Shown here in pieces: positions 1-6,614 of a stretch of DNA of 14,564 nt. The stretch is from contig PJAB01001427.1 in the NCBI GenBank assembly GCA_002887195.1, positions 1 to 14,564 of the forward strand. Direction: 5' to 3'. How positions within the stretch are numbered: the first letter of the stretch is position 1; every line of letters begins with the position of its first letter. Position numbers and translations under genes: made by a program. Source of the stretch: Chrysochromulina parva. Taxonomy: Eukaryota; Haptophyta; Prymnesiales; Chrysochromulinaceae. The notes under the pieces were generated by a model, which had not been told where the DNA came from, did no database searches, and worked only from the letters and a program-made list of their open reading frames with translations.

Positions 1-484
1 CTCCGACATGCTCACCAATCTGGTGCTGCCCAACGCGCGCCACGACACGTACGCGCAAGAGTTTGCCGAGACGACGCTGCCGCTGCCCGAGGTGCAGGCC
101 GCCCTCGGTGCACAGCTCGAGAAGCTCTCGCAGTTCTACGAGCTCGTTTCGGCTGGCCGACCCTTCCTCGAACTGGATCAGTGGCTGAAGACGCTCGAGG
201 GCAAGCTGCTCTTCTCGGACATCATGGTGGACGGCTACGTGGTGCGCCTCACCGAGCCACAAGCCAGGGCCGCCTTCTACGCGTCCGCGGCGACGCCCTC
301 GTCAGGCCTGCTGCCCGACGAGCTGCCCGTGTGCGTCGCGCGCACCGCGTGCGACAAGTACAAGGGGGTGACACCGATGGGTCCGGGCGCCAAAGTGACC
401 GGCTTCCTCGCCAACCTACTTGGCGACGATGACGAGGAGGACGTGGTGCTGGCGGCGACGGGGGGCAAGGCGCTGAAAGATTAG
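1..484 (+). CDS. 3' part of an unidentified gene, possibly EF-hand-like
   Basis: The frame is open from the window edge (codons S-D precede the first Met at position 8) to TAG at 482-484, so this is probably the C-terminal part of a longer protein; the Met at 8 need not be the start. The visible part is about 158 residues, soluble and mostly helical. Segments such as QFYELVSAGRPFLELDQWL and ARTACDKYKGVTPM, followed by a helix ending in NLLGDDDEEDVV, resemble the spacing of degenerate EF-hand pairs in algal proteins, but no canonical DxDxDG loop is seen. The tail is acidic (GDDDEEDVV). No function is assigned. That it is coding is supported by a long GC-rich frame with balanced composition and no low-complexity run. 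The next gene is convergent, so the 3' end lies in the following non-coding stretch. Confidence 0.6.
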   Translation, partial: SDMLTNLVLPNARHDTYAQEFAETTLPLPEVQAALGAQLEKLSQFYELVSAGRPFLELDQWLKTLEGKLLFSDIMVDGYVVRLTEPQARAAFYASAATPSSGLLPDELPVCVARTACDKYKGVTPMGPGAKVTGFLANLLGDDDEEDVVLAATGGKALKD

Positions 485-1128
485 TGAGCTCTTGGGAGGC
501 TGCCGGACAGCTGAGGGGTCCATCCCGTGTGTAATGGGGCGTTGTGTGAGACGGCCATGCGTGCTGTGTGATATGGCCATGAGTGAGCGCGGTATAGCGA
601 GAGGGTCACGGAAGCGCCGCGGCGGCGATCTTGCTCGGGTTCTACGCGGAGAAGACTCAGGTGCGGTGATGATCTCGAGCTCACGGGGGCCGTGCCGCGT
701 GCCCGATATGTGTGAGGTTGTCGTTGACGGCGAATTGTGTGCGCGGCGAGGATCGCGATCTCACGCGATGCGGAACAGGAAGGGTGACGCGTTTTTTGAG
801 TGTAACGCTTGCGACAGAAATCGTACCGATAATCCATGCGCACAGCGCGACGCGACGCGAGCTCGGCACCATTGGCAGCACACACAGCGTCACAGCCCGA
901 GCGGGCCGCATCCCGTTTTGTCCATCGGAACATTATCGGAACATTGCATGAGAGGCACACCTCGCATCTCTCCCCTGCATCAGCGTGCCATCGCATCGCA
1001 GCGACGCCCCTACCGCCGCTCATAATTTGCTCGCGTCCTCGCGCGACCATCGGATCGCCTCGCCTCGTCATCGCCTCGGCCCGCGTCAGCCTTCCGGCCC
1101 CGTCAGCCTCGCCTCGCGCCTCGGCCAG
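485..1128. other. Non-coding convergent intergenic stretch
   Basis: This 644-base stretch lies between two converging genes and should hold both 3' UTRs. Several overlapping open frames cross it on both strands, but their translations are rich in Arg, Ser, Cys and His with no recognisable motif, as expected of shadow frames in GC-rich DNA. The only exact local structure noticed is an 11-base tandem duplication at 924-945. No tRNA or clear polyadenylation hexamer was recognised. Confidence 0.5.
924..945. repeat. 11-bp perfect tandem duplication
   Basis: The unit atcggaacatt occurs twice in perfect tandem (924-934 and 935-945) in the convergent intergenic stretch. It looks like a slippage duplication; no function is implied. 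Confidence 0.8.
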
Positions 1129-3030
1129 TCAGCCTTCATGGACCACAGCCGCCATGACCTCCTCGCTCACGAAAGAGGCTTTCACCGTGTTGCCATCAAA
1201 CTGGCGCTTGTCGAGCGATTCGCGCGCCTTGGCGGCAGCCACGAGCATCTCGAACTTAACGAAGGCGACTCCCGCCATCGGGCCGGTGCGCACGACCTTC
1301 ATCTCGGTCACCGGCCCGTTCGTCTCACACTCGGTCTTGATGTCGTCGCAAATCTCGGTGTATTCTTGGTCGTCCGAGAGCATCTCGGCCGTTAGCATGC
1401 CTTCGAGCTTGACGCAGCGCGTGGGGGGCGGCCCGGGCGGCGGCGGCGGGAGCGTCGTGTTGAGCGCCGCGAGCCCCGACGGCACGAGGCTGGGCGCCAT
1501 CGGGAGGGCCTGGCTCGGCGCCAGGAGCCCCGTAGTCGCCGCGGTGCCAAGCAGGCCGCCGCCGAACATGCCTCCGAGCGGCTGGGTGGGGTCGACGTAG
1601 CCGCGCGGACGGCCTACGTTGAGGGCACGGCCACACACCTCCATCTTGTCGAAGAGAGTGAGCGCGATCGTGCAGATTGTCTCGTCACGAAACTCAACGA
1701 AGGCGAACTTGCCGTCGGTCGACAGGTCCACGTTGATGACGATGGGTCCAGCGCTCTCGTCCATATTAGGCATCGTGAGCATCGGGGCGCGGAAGAGCTC
1801 CTTGAGCTGCGAGGCCGCGATCATGGGCATGCCTCCATTCGTTGGCAGGTTGCCAATGTACAGTTCGCGCTGCTTGCGGCTGGCCTGGTGGCTCGCATTC
1901 GCTGCCGCCAGGGAGGCAGAGGGGGTGACCACGCCACCCATGCCGACGCCCAGAGGGTTTTGCAAGCTGCCTCCGACGAGCGCGGCGACGGCGGCGGCGG
2001 CGGCCGGGTCAGGCGCCGCGGCGCGGGGCATGCTCGGCATCCCGGGCATGATCCCAGGCGGCAGCGGCAGCGGCGCCGGCAGCGGCACGCCCGGGGCTGG
2101 CATATAGCCGGCTGGACGTCCGATGTTGAGCGGCCGTCCCGCGAATTCCACCTTGTCGAGCTGCAGCGCGGTGACGGCGATGAGCTCGTCGCGGAACTCG
2201 ACGAAGGCGAACTTGCCCTCACCGCTCAGCTGCACCACCGCCACCGGCGGACCCATAGTTGGAGAGTAGCCCGGGCACAGGGTGAGGATTGAGGTGAAGA
2301 ACTCCTTCAGCATGTCCTGGTTGACGATACCCACAGCGAGGTTGCCCACGTACAGCTCGCGCTGCTTGCGTCCCGAAGGCTGCACGGGACCAGCCATCAT
2401 GAGCGACGGATTCGCCTGCGCCCACATCTGCGTCATCGCCAGGTGCGTCGCCTGCGCCTGCGCGAGCTCTGTATGGTCACGGCCACCCGTGTCGTCCCAC
2501 ATGTTGCGCTTCCGCCGCCGGTCGCGGTCGCGCTCATGGTCATCATCGCGATCGCGGTCACTCCGCCGGTCGTCTTTGGAGCGGGTCAAATTGCCGCCGC
2601 GGTCGTCGTCGTCGTCGCATAGCAGCCCACCGCGCGAAACGCGCGCCTCGGCGTCCGCACGGGCGTCGCGTCGGTCGCGGTCGTACCGGTCGTCGCGCCG
2701 GTCGCGCCGATCGCGATCGTCGTAGCGTCCGCGGTCTTCGCGGTCGTCGTAGCGTCCGCGATCATCGCGACGGTCACGCGAGTAGTGGTCGTCCCGCCGC
2801 CGGTAGTCCTCGCGTCGGTCGTAGTCGCGGCGCCGGTCGTAGTCGCGCCGTTCGTCGCGCCGTTCGTCGCGCCGGTCGTCACGCCGGCGGTTGTCGTCGT
2901 CCCGGTCGTCATGACGCCGCGGCAGCGGAATCTCACCCTCGTCGCGACCGCCATCGCGCGGAGGCGGAGCGGGAGGAGCGGGAGGAGGGGGAGGAGCGGT
3001 CGGCGACGCAGCCTCGCCATTGTGGCTCAT
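1129..3030 (-). CDS. U2AF large subunit (U2AF65)-like splicing factor with an RD-rich arm
   Basis: This is an uninterrupted 633-residue frame. Family knowledge: U2AF65 binds the polypyrimidine tract next to 3' splice sites in the nucleus and recruits the U2 snRNP. Seen: a Pro-rich start (residues 13-24); a very charged arm of RD, RE and DR dipeptides (about 35-175) with very few RS pairs; a basic KRNMWDD segment (W178) that fits the U2AF-ligand motif by which U2AF65 binds the small subunit; RRM1 (about 224-308; RNP2 LYVGNL, RNP1 GKFAFVEF); a Pro/Ala/Gly linker; a second RRM (about 388-478; LYIGNL and the same GKFAFVEF); a Pro run; and a C-terminal UHM (about 538-622) with the RxF-type motif RQF at 609-611. 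Order and length match U2AF65. Odd point: the second RRM looks like another copy of the U2AF RRM1 type rather than a classical RRM2. The start is the first Met (MSHNGEAA). The gene is convergent with the preceding gene and divergent from the next. Confidence 0.9.
   Translation of the reverse strand: MSHNGEAASPTAPPPPPAPPAPPPRDGGRDEGEIPLPRRHDDRDDDNRRRDDRRDERRDERRDYDRRRDYDRREDYRRRDDHYSRDRRDDRGRYDDREDRGRYDDRDRRDRRDDRYDRDRRDARADAEARVSRGGLLCDDDDDRGGNLTRSKDDRRSDRDRDDDHERDRDRRRKRNMWDDTGGRDHTELAQAQATHLAMTQMWAQANPSLMMAGPVQPSGRKQRELYVGNLAVGIVNQDMLKEFFTSILTLCPGYSPTMGPPVAVVQLSGEGKFAFVEFRDELIAVTALQLDKVEFAGRPLNIGRPAGYMPAPGVPLPAPLPLPPGIMPGMPSMPRAAAPDPAAAAAVAALVGGSLQNPLGVGMGGVVTPSASLAAANASHQASRKQRELYIGNLPTNGGMPMIAASQLKELFRAPMLTMPNMDESAGPIVINVDLSTDGKFAFVEFRDETICTIALTLFDKMEVCGRALNVGRPRGYVDPTQPLGGMFGGGLLGTAATTGLLAPSQALPMAPSLVPSGLAALNTTLPPPPPGPPPTRCVKLEGMLTAEMLSDDQEYTEICDDIKTECETNGPVTEMKVVRTGPMAGVAFVKFEMLVAAAKARESLDKRQFDGNTVKASFVSEEVMAAVVHEG
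2505..2930 (-). repeat. Low-complexity DNA encoding the RD/RE-rich arm
   Basis: This segment is made of short imperfect repeats of cggtcg/cgtcgc-type triplets. On the minus strand it encodes runs of Arg-Asp, Arg-Glu and Asp-Arg, including the repeated peptide DRGRYDDR (about residues 90-106). All reading frames are open here for compositional reasons, so several spurious long frames appear on the other strand. It forms the charged arm of the U2AF-like protein. Confidence 0.75.
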
Positions 3031-3374
3031 TGTGAGCGCCCTGTCGCTGTGGTGCTCTCCGCGCGCTCGCGCTCAGCTGCACGAAAGGCTCGGATCCTCT
3101 ACAGTCACGCGTCGCTCTTCGCATTCACATTTCGAAAGCCGGCGTGAACGGCATTGCCGGGATGGTGGCGAGACGCAAGGCGCGCATACCCACTGGGCCC
3201 TCTCAACACGCTTGGACGAAAGTCGACTCCCTTGACTCCACGCGACCTGTCGCTTTAAGATGCACGGTTTGGTTCAAATGCGCGCACTACATGTACATGT
3301 ACTGTAACCCGAAAAAAACTCTGTGCGCCTGTACCCAAAACGAGCGCTCGATCTCCGAAGAGCTCGCGGAGGCG
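3031..3374. promoter_or_regulatory. Divergent promoter region between the U2AF-like and lumen-protein genes
   Basis: This 344-base stretch separates two divergent start codons and must hold both 5' UTRs and core promoters. The + strand frame stays open from 3144 into the lumen-protein gene, but the extension has no targeting character and is taken as UTR. A 14-base perfect palindrome (tacatgtacatgta, 3288-3301) lies 74 bases upstream of the proposed start of the + gene. No convincing TATA box was found; a TTTAAG stretch lies near 3253-3259. Confidence 0.45.
3288..3301. promoter_or_regulatory. 14-bp perfect palindrome
   Basis: The sequence tacatgtacatgta reads the same on both strands and sits in the upstream region of the lumen-protein gene. 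It could bind a dimeric regulator, or it could be a simple TACATG repeat; nothing further can be shown. Confidence 0.35.
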
Positions 3375-3719
3375 ATGGGGCCTACTTTTGTGGTCGCCAT
3401 GCTCGCCTTCAGCGTCTCTCCGCCGCCTTCGTTTTCGCGCCGCGAGGCCGCTTTATTCTTCGCCGCGTCGGCGACGTTTGTGCCTTGTGCAGCGTTTGCG
3501 GAGCTCTACGGCGAAGGGAAAGCGCCGAAGGTTGCAGAAGCTCAATCCATTGCTAACGCCAAGGCGATCAAGTTCGCGAAGCCTATGCCTGAGACAGAGG
3601 CGTTCAAGGCAGCCGAGGCCAAGCGAAAGGCGGCCGAGACTGGCCAGGTCGCGAAAAAGACGGAAGCCGAACGGTTGGCGGACGACATGGCTCGTCTGGG
3701 CTTGAAAAGCTACAAGTAG
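3375..3719 (+). CDS. Small plastid thylakoid-lumen protein candidate (twin-arginine targeting)
   Basis: The frame from Met 3375 gives 114 residues; a second Met at 3399 gives 106. The N-terminus MGPTFVVAMLAFSVS looks like a short signal sequence. It is followed by SFSRREAALFFAASATFVPCAAFA, in which a twin arginine precedes a hydrophobic stretch ending in an AxA-type cleavage site. This is the bipartite layout of lumenal proteins in secondary plastids: ER signal, short transit region, then a Tat-type thylakoid transfer domain. The predicted mature chain (from ELYGEGKAP, about 72 residues) is Lys/Ala/Glu-rich, helical and lacks Cys, ending ERLADDMARLGLKSYK. The family is not recognised; a small extrinsic photosystem subunit is one possibility. 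The in-frame stretch back to 3144 is taken as 5' UTR because it has no targeting features. The U2AF-like gene is divergent upstream. Confidence 0.7.
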   Translation: MGPTFVVAMLAFSVSPPPSFSRREAALFFAASATFVPCAAFAELYGEGKAPKVAEAQSIANAKAIKFAKPMPETEAFKAAEAKRKAAETGQVAKKTEAERLADDMARLGLKSYK

Positions 3720-4208
3720 CCGCTTTTGCTCAACCCCAAACAATCGATGCTCTCGCGGGTACAGTGAGGCCATCGCTTTGACGAATGTGCGACTTGGCGT
3801 GGCGGCAAGCGCAGAAAGTATGCCCGATACCGCGAAACACGCACGCGTTGGCATAAGCTGACTTGAGTCTCGAGGTATGGTGGGTCTAACGCACTATATG
3901 GTCAGCCCCGGCCCCCGCGGAGCTATTTGCATAGCGGCGAGTCAGCCGCTGCCATCCACCATGTTGGATGCTCCATGAGTTTGTCAAGTCAAGTCTATAC
4001 ATTACGTATAACAACAGACAACCAAACCAGGAACGGAACGGCCGCTCTCGAGGGGGCAGGGGGGCGCGTTTAAATATAGAGACTCTGTCAATTCTTGTTG
4101 TGTTGACCGAGCGGAGCGGAGCCGTCCTTTGAGACGGTGGCACGTACTCCCCCACCCCTTTCCAAGCTATTTATAGCGGTGTAGTGAGCGCGGGGGGACC
4201 GCGACGAA

Positions 4209-4228
4209 ACTGACTGACTGACTGACTA
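4209..4228. repeat. TGAC tetranucleotide microsatellite
   Basis: Four full TGAC units run in tandem with partial units at the ends, upstream of the GST-HIT gene. Confidence 0.85.
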
Positions 4229-4302
4229 CGGTCGCTGGCAAGGGGGACGTACACGCCAGCAGGCAGCAGCGTCGGAGAATCTATGTGTGCACGCCGCCGC
4301 GT

Positions 4303-4322
4303 TGGCCGTCACGAGACGGCCA
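4303..4322. repeat. Perfect 8-bp inverted repeat (hairpin, ACGA loop)
   Basis: The arms tggccgtc (4303-4310) and gacggcca (4315-4322) are exactly complementary around a 4-base loop. It lies about 140 bases before the GST-HIT ATG and may be in the 5' UTR if transcription starts at the TATA-like site near 4170. Its role is unknown. Confidence 0.7.
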
Positions 4323-4462
4323 TGAAGTGGTCACACTGGTCACTATTGACCCCAAACGAAAGGCTATGGGAGCGTGATCGTCTAGACACGTCTTGATTTG
4401 TTCTTGACTACACACGCACGTTCACAGTTCGAGATTTCATCGGAGATCGACTTCGGGCAGCC

Positions 4463-5605
4463 ATGCTGGCCTTCCAAGCCGTCGGGTATTTCGGGTTGCT
4501 AGCGCAGTCCACGCTCTACGATGTGCCCGTCTCCAACCACGGAGCTCGCGTCAGGATGGTCTTGTACAAGCGAGGCCTCGAGGACAAGGTCAAAATCGTC
4601 TCGCCCATGGAGCTCGGTGGCCTGCGCTCTGCCGAGTACTTGGCACTCAACCCGCAGGCCAAGATGCCGCTGCTGACCGACGGCGATGGTTGCGCCGTGT
4701 GGGAGTCGGACGCCATCTGCCGGCATCTTCTCGACAAACACGCCTTTGAAGGCAACGGGCCGAGCTGCTATCCCACCGACCTCGCCGCCCGCACGTCTGC
4801 AGAGGTCATCACGAGGCATCACGATGCCTACCTCGGCCCCATCCAGGGCTGTCTGTACAAGCCAACCCCGCCATTTGGGCGCTTTACGAGCCGCCCAGCA
4901 GCGCTGCGCGAGCTCGTGACACAGCTGGGCGTTCTCGAGGCGCTCGCGCACTCCGAGGGACCGTACCTCGCTGGGCGCGAGTTCTCGCTCGCGGATGCCA
5001 CAGTCTTCCCGACGATGGTCTTCATCACGCACATGCTGCCCAAGTTTGAGGAAACCCTCATCAGTCAACCTGCGTCTACGGCCGAGCCGCGTGACGCCGC
5101 AGCGGGCGCGCTCGGCCCGCGGCTGCTCAGCTGGTGGGCGCACATGACAGCCAAAGACGAGGCCGCCATGCGTGTGGCGGCCGAAATCCGTTCAGGCCTC
5201 GCGCCGTGGGACGCCAAGGGGCGCTGGGACTCGATCCGTGGCGCGGGCACGCGCGACGAGCACCCGCGCACCATCTTTGACGAGATCCTCGCGCGCCGAA
5301 TCCCGAGCGATAAGGTATACGAGGACGATTTGTGCTACGCCTTTCGGGACATCAACCCAGTGGCTCCTACACACATCCTGCTCATCCCGAAGCAGCGGGA
5401 TGGGCTCATCGGCCTTGGTGCCGCAACCGCCGAGCACGAGGCTATCCTCGGCCACCTCATGGTGACTGCCGCGGCCATTGCGAAGAAAGAAGGTCTCAAC
5501 GACTTTCGGCTCGTGACCAACAGTGGGCCAGGAGCTTGCCAAAGCGTCTCCCACCTCCACCTGCACATCCTCGGCGGCCGGCAGCTCTCGTGGCCGCCAG
5601 GATGA
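4463..5605 (+). CDS. Glutathione S-transferase / HIT (HINT-type) fusion protein
   Basis: This 380-residue single-exon frame contains two complete enzyme-like modules. Residues about 17-95 form a GST N-terminal thioredoxin-like domain: S24-N25 near the start of helix 1, cis-Pro P69 in KMPLL, and the glutathione-contact pair E81-S82 in WESDAIC. Residues about 108-228 form the helical GST C-terminal domain, including the capping-type motif YLAGREFSLADATVFP. Residues about 268-380 are a full HINT-like HIT domain, starting RTIFDEILARRIPSDKVYEDD, carrying the histidine triad HLHLHI (H364, H366, H368; middle His is the nucleophile in the family) and ending GGRQLSWPPG like stand-alone HINT proteins. 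HINT enzymes hydrolyse nucleoside phosphoramidates and acyl-adenylates; GSTs conjugate or bind glutathione. The substrate here is unknown. The first 16 residues (MLAFQAVGYFGLLAQS) are hydrophobic and could be a weak targeting sequence. Start ATG 4463 is the first in frame. Confidence 0.9.
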   Translation: MLAFQAVGYFGLLAQSTLYDVPVSNHGARVRMVLYKRGLEDKVKIVSPMELGGLRSAEYLALNPQAKMPLLTDGDGCAVWESDAICRHLLDKHAFEGNGPSCYPTDLAARTSAEVITRHHDAYLGPIQGCLYKPTPPFGRFTSRPAALRELVTQLGVLEALAHSEGPYLAGREFSLADATVFPTMVFITHMLPKFEETLISQPASTAEPRDAAAGALGPRLLSWWAHMTAKDEAAMRVAAEIRSGLAPWDAKGRWDSIRGAGTRDEHPRTIFDEILARRIPSDKVYEDDLCYAFRDINPVAPTHILLIPKQRDGLIGLGAATAEHEAILGHLMVTAAAIAKKEGLNDFRLVTNSGPGACQSVSHLHLHILGGRQLSWPPG

Positions 5606-5941
5606 GCGCCCGAGTGGGGAGATGTGCGACATTCAGGGGCCGAGGAAGACTCGAGGAAGTGGCGTGTCTCTGTCTGTCCGTTATAGGTTAGCGACGGCGG
5701 CCTACGCGTGAGTGCGGCGCTTCCGGAATCCTCCGTCTGTTGACTGTTCGACCGGTAGAGTCGTGTAGTTCGTGTACCATTATCCGCTGTCACGGCAGGT
5801 CGCGACGTCGGATGTGTCGTTTTCAAAACTTGGAAGGGACTCACCTTCGATTCGTTTCAGTGCGTAAAAAGGTGGCTACTCGATCGAGTACTCCCTCCGA
5901 TCGAGTATACAGGACCCGAGATCCGCAGAATCCTCTCGCTC
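5606..5941. other. Convergent intergenic stretch with palindrome
   Basis: This 336-base stretch lies between the ends of two converging genes and should hold both 3' UTRs. It holds a 14-base palindrome (5877-5890), part of which is repeated at 5898-5907. No coding frame of interest or clear AATAAA signal was seen. Confidence 0.5.
5877..5907. repeat. 14-bp palindrome plus a direct repeat of its half
   Basis: The sequence tactcgatcgagta (5877-5890) is a perfect palindrome. Ten of its bases (cgatcgagta, 5881-5890) recur exactly at 5898-5907, with the two copies offset by 17 bases. Position in a shared 3' region could suit a transcript-end structure, but this is only inference. Confidence 0.6.
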
Positions 5942-6466
5942 TCAGAAGATCAGCAGAGCACCCGTGCGCGGCCCCGTCTCAATCAGCCCTGTTCTGATGC
6001 GCTGGCATGCTTTGGCGGTTAAGACGCCGGTTCGGCCCGAATCACCGAGCACCTTTGTGGGGTCATTTTCTGCACAAAACGGCACTCCTGAGGCCTTCTG
6101 CGCCTCAAGCTCACGTTGTCTCGCCGCCTGCACTTCGGCCATCCGACGAATAGCGACCTCATCGCGAGCATCCATGATGCGTTGCTCCTCAGCCAGCTGA
6201 GCTCGCATTGCGGCCGCCTTGGCATCCATAGCTGTTGTGGCCGGGTCGATATCGTCGATGAGTCCGGAAATAGGAAAGGCACCAGTATTGCCAGTATCAC
6301 GCGCCAGCAAAGTGGCTGTGGCAAGTTCAACCGCTTGCGCCTGGCGCCAAGAGCGTTGAAATAATGTTGAAGAGGAGGTCTGCACCGCCACAATTGTAGG
6401 CGAAGGTGCATTGAAGAGAAGGCCTGCACATGCACAAGCATTGGCAAGGAGAAGGACTGATTTCAT
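5942..6466 (-). CDS. Unidentified protein with signal peptide and charged coiled coil
   Basis: The frame is open from 6550, but the start is placed at the Met at 6466, which begins a typical signal peptide (MKSVLLLANACACAGLLFNAPS); upstream residues are hydrophilic. This gives 174 residues. After the signal comes a Ser/Thr/Ala-rich stretch, then SGLIDDIDPATTAMDAK, a charged helix of about 50 residues (76-125) rich in Ala, Arg, Glu and Gln that should form a coiled coil, and a C-terminal region with two Cys (131 and 154). It could be secreted, or carry a plastid-type bipartite signal, but no clear transit motif or twin arginine is seen. No family is recognised. The gene lies 148 bases downstream of the oxygenase gene on the same strand and converges with the GST-HIT gene. 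Confidence 0.55.
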   Translation of the reverse strand: MKSVLLLANACACAGLLFNAPSPTIVAVQTSSSTLFQRSWRQAQAVELATATLLARDTGNTGAFPISGLIDDIDPATTAMDAKAAAMRAQLAEEQRIMDARDEVAIRRMAEVQAARQRELEAQKASGVPFCAENDPTKVLGDSGRTGVLTAKACQRIRTGLIETGPRTGALLIF

Positions 6467-6614
6467 TTCTGCCGTGTCGTGATCAATATCCCAATTTGCC
6501 TTAATTGCCTTAATTAGACTTCCGATGGGTTGCAGGCTAACTTTTGCCAATGGTCCCCTGAGGGGCTTCCTCGGAACGGGCGACGCTTCTTCTCTCGTTT
6601 GTACTCAGGTGTTT
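6467..6614 (-). promoter_or_regulatory. Short tandem-gene spacer, presumed promoter of the signal-peptide gene
   Basis: The 148 bases between the oxygenase stop and the proposed start of the next minus-strand gene must carry the former's 3' UTR and the latter's promoter. An AT-rich duplicated segment (ccttaattg then ccttaatta, 6499-6516) stands out from the GC-rich surroundings. Confidence 0.35.

Larger units (their letters stand above)
3720..4462. other. Intergenic stretch with short repeats and a hairpin
   Basis: This 743-base stretch follows the lumen-protein stop and precedes the GST-HIT start, so it holds the first gene's 3' UTR and the second gene's promoter and 5' UTR. No credible protein is encoded on either strand; frames crossing it are Arg/Ser-rich or have no motif. 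It contains a TGAC microsatellite (4209-4228), a perfect hairpin (4303-4322) and a TATA-like tatttata near 4170-4177, about 290 bases before the ATG. No tRNA or snRNA could be recognised. Confidence 0.5.

Noticed and set aside
481..1071. Overlapping long frames on both strands in the first convergent intergenic stretch
   Set aside because: Translations are Arg/Ser/Cys/His-rich without domain features, frames exist on both strands at once, and the region lies between two gene ends; typical of GC-rich shadow frames.
836..1600. 254-residue + strand frame overlapping the 3' end of the U2AF-like gene
   Set aside because: It is antisense to the conserved UHM domain and has Ser/Ala/Gly low complexity; the minus strand has recognisable motifs.
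2785..3147. Val-rich + strand frame resembling a membrane protein
   Set aside because: The Val/Ala runs are the antisense reading of the Arg/Asp-rich arm, not real transmembrane sequence.
3262..3285. tRNA-like T-loop motif (ggttcaaatgc)
   Set aside because: The bases flanking the loop do not pair (tttgg against gcgcg) and no anticodon or D arm fits upstream.
3144..3374. 77-residue N-terminal extension of the lumen-protein frame
   Set aside because: It lacks targeting character and would mask the signal peptide starting at 3375; treated as 5' UTR.
3886..4155. 89-residue minus-strand frame in the 743-base intergenic stretch
   Set aside because: No motif, poor composition and no support from context.
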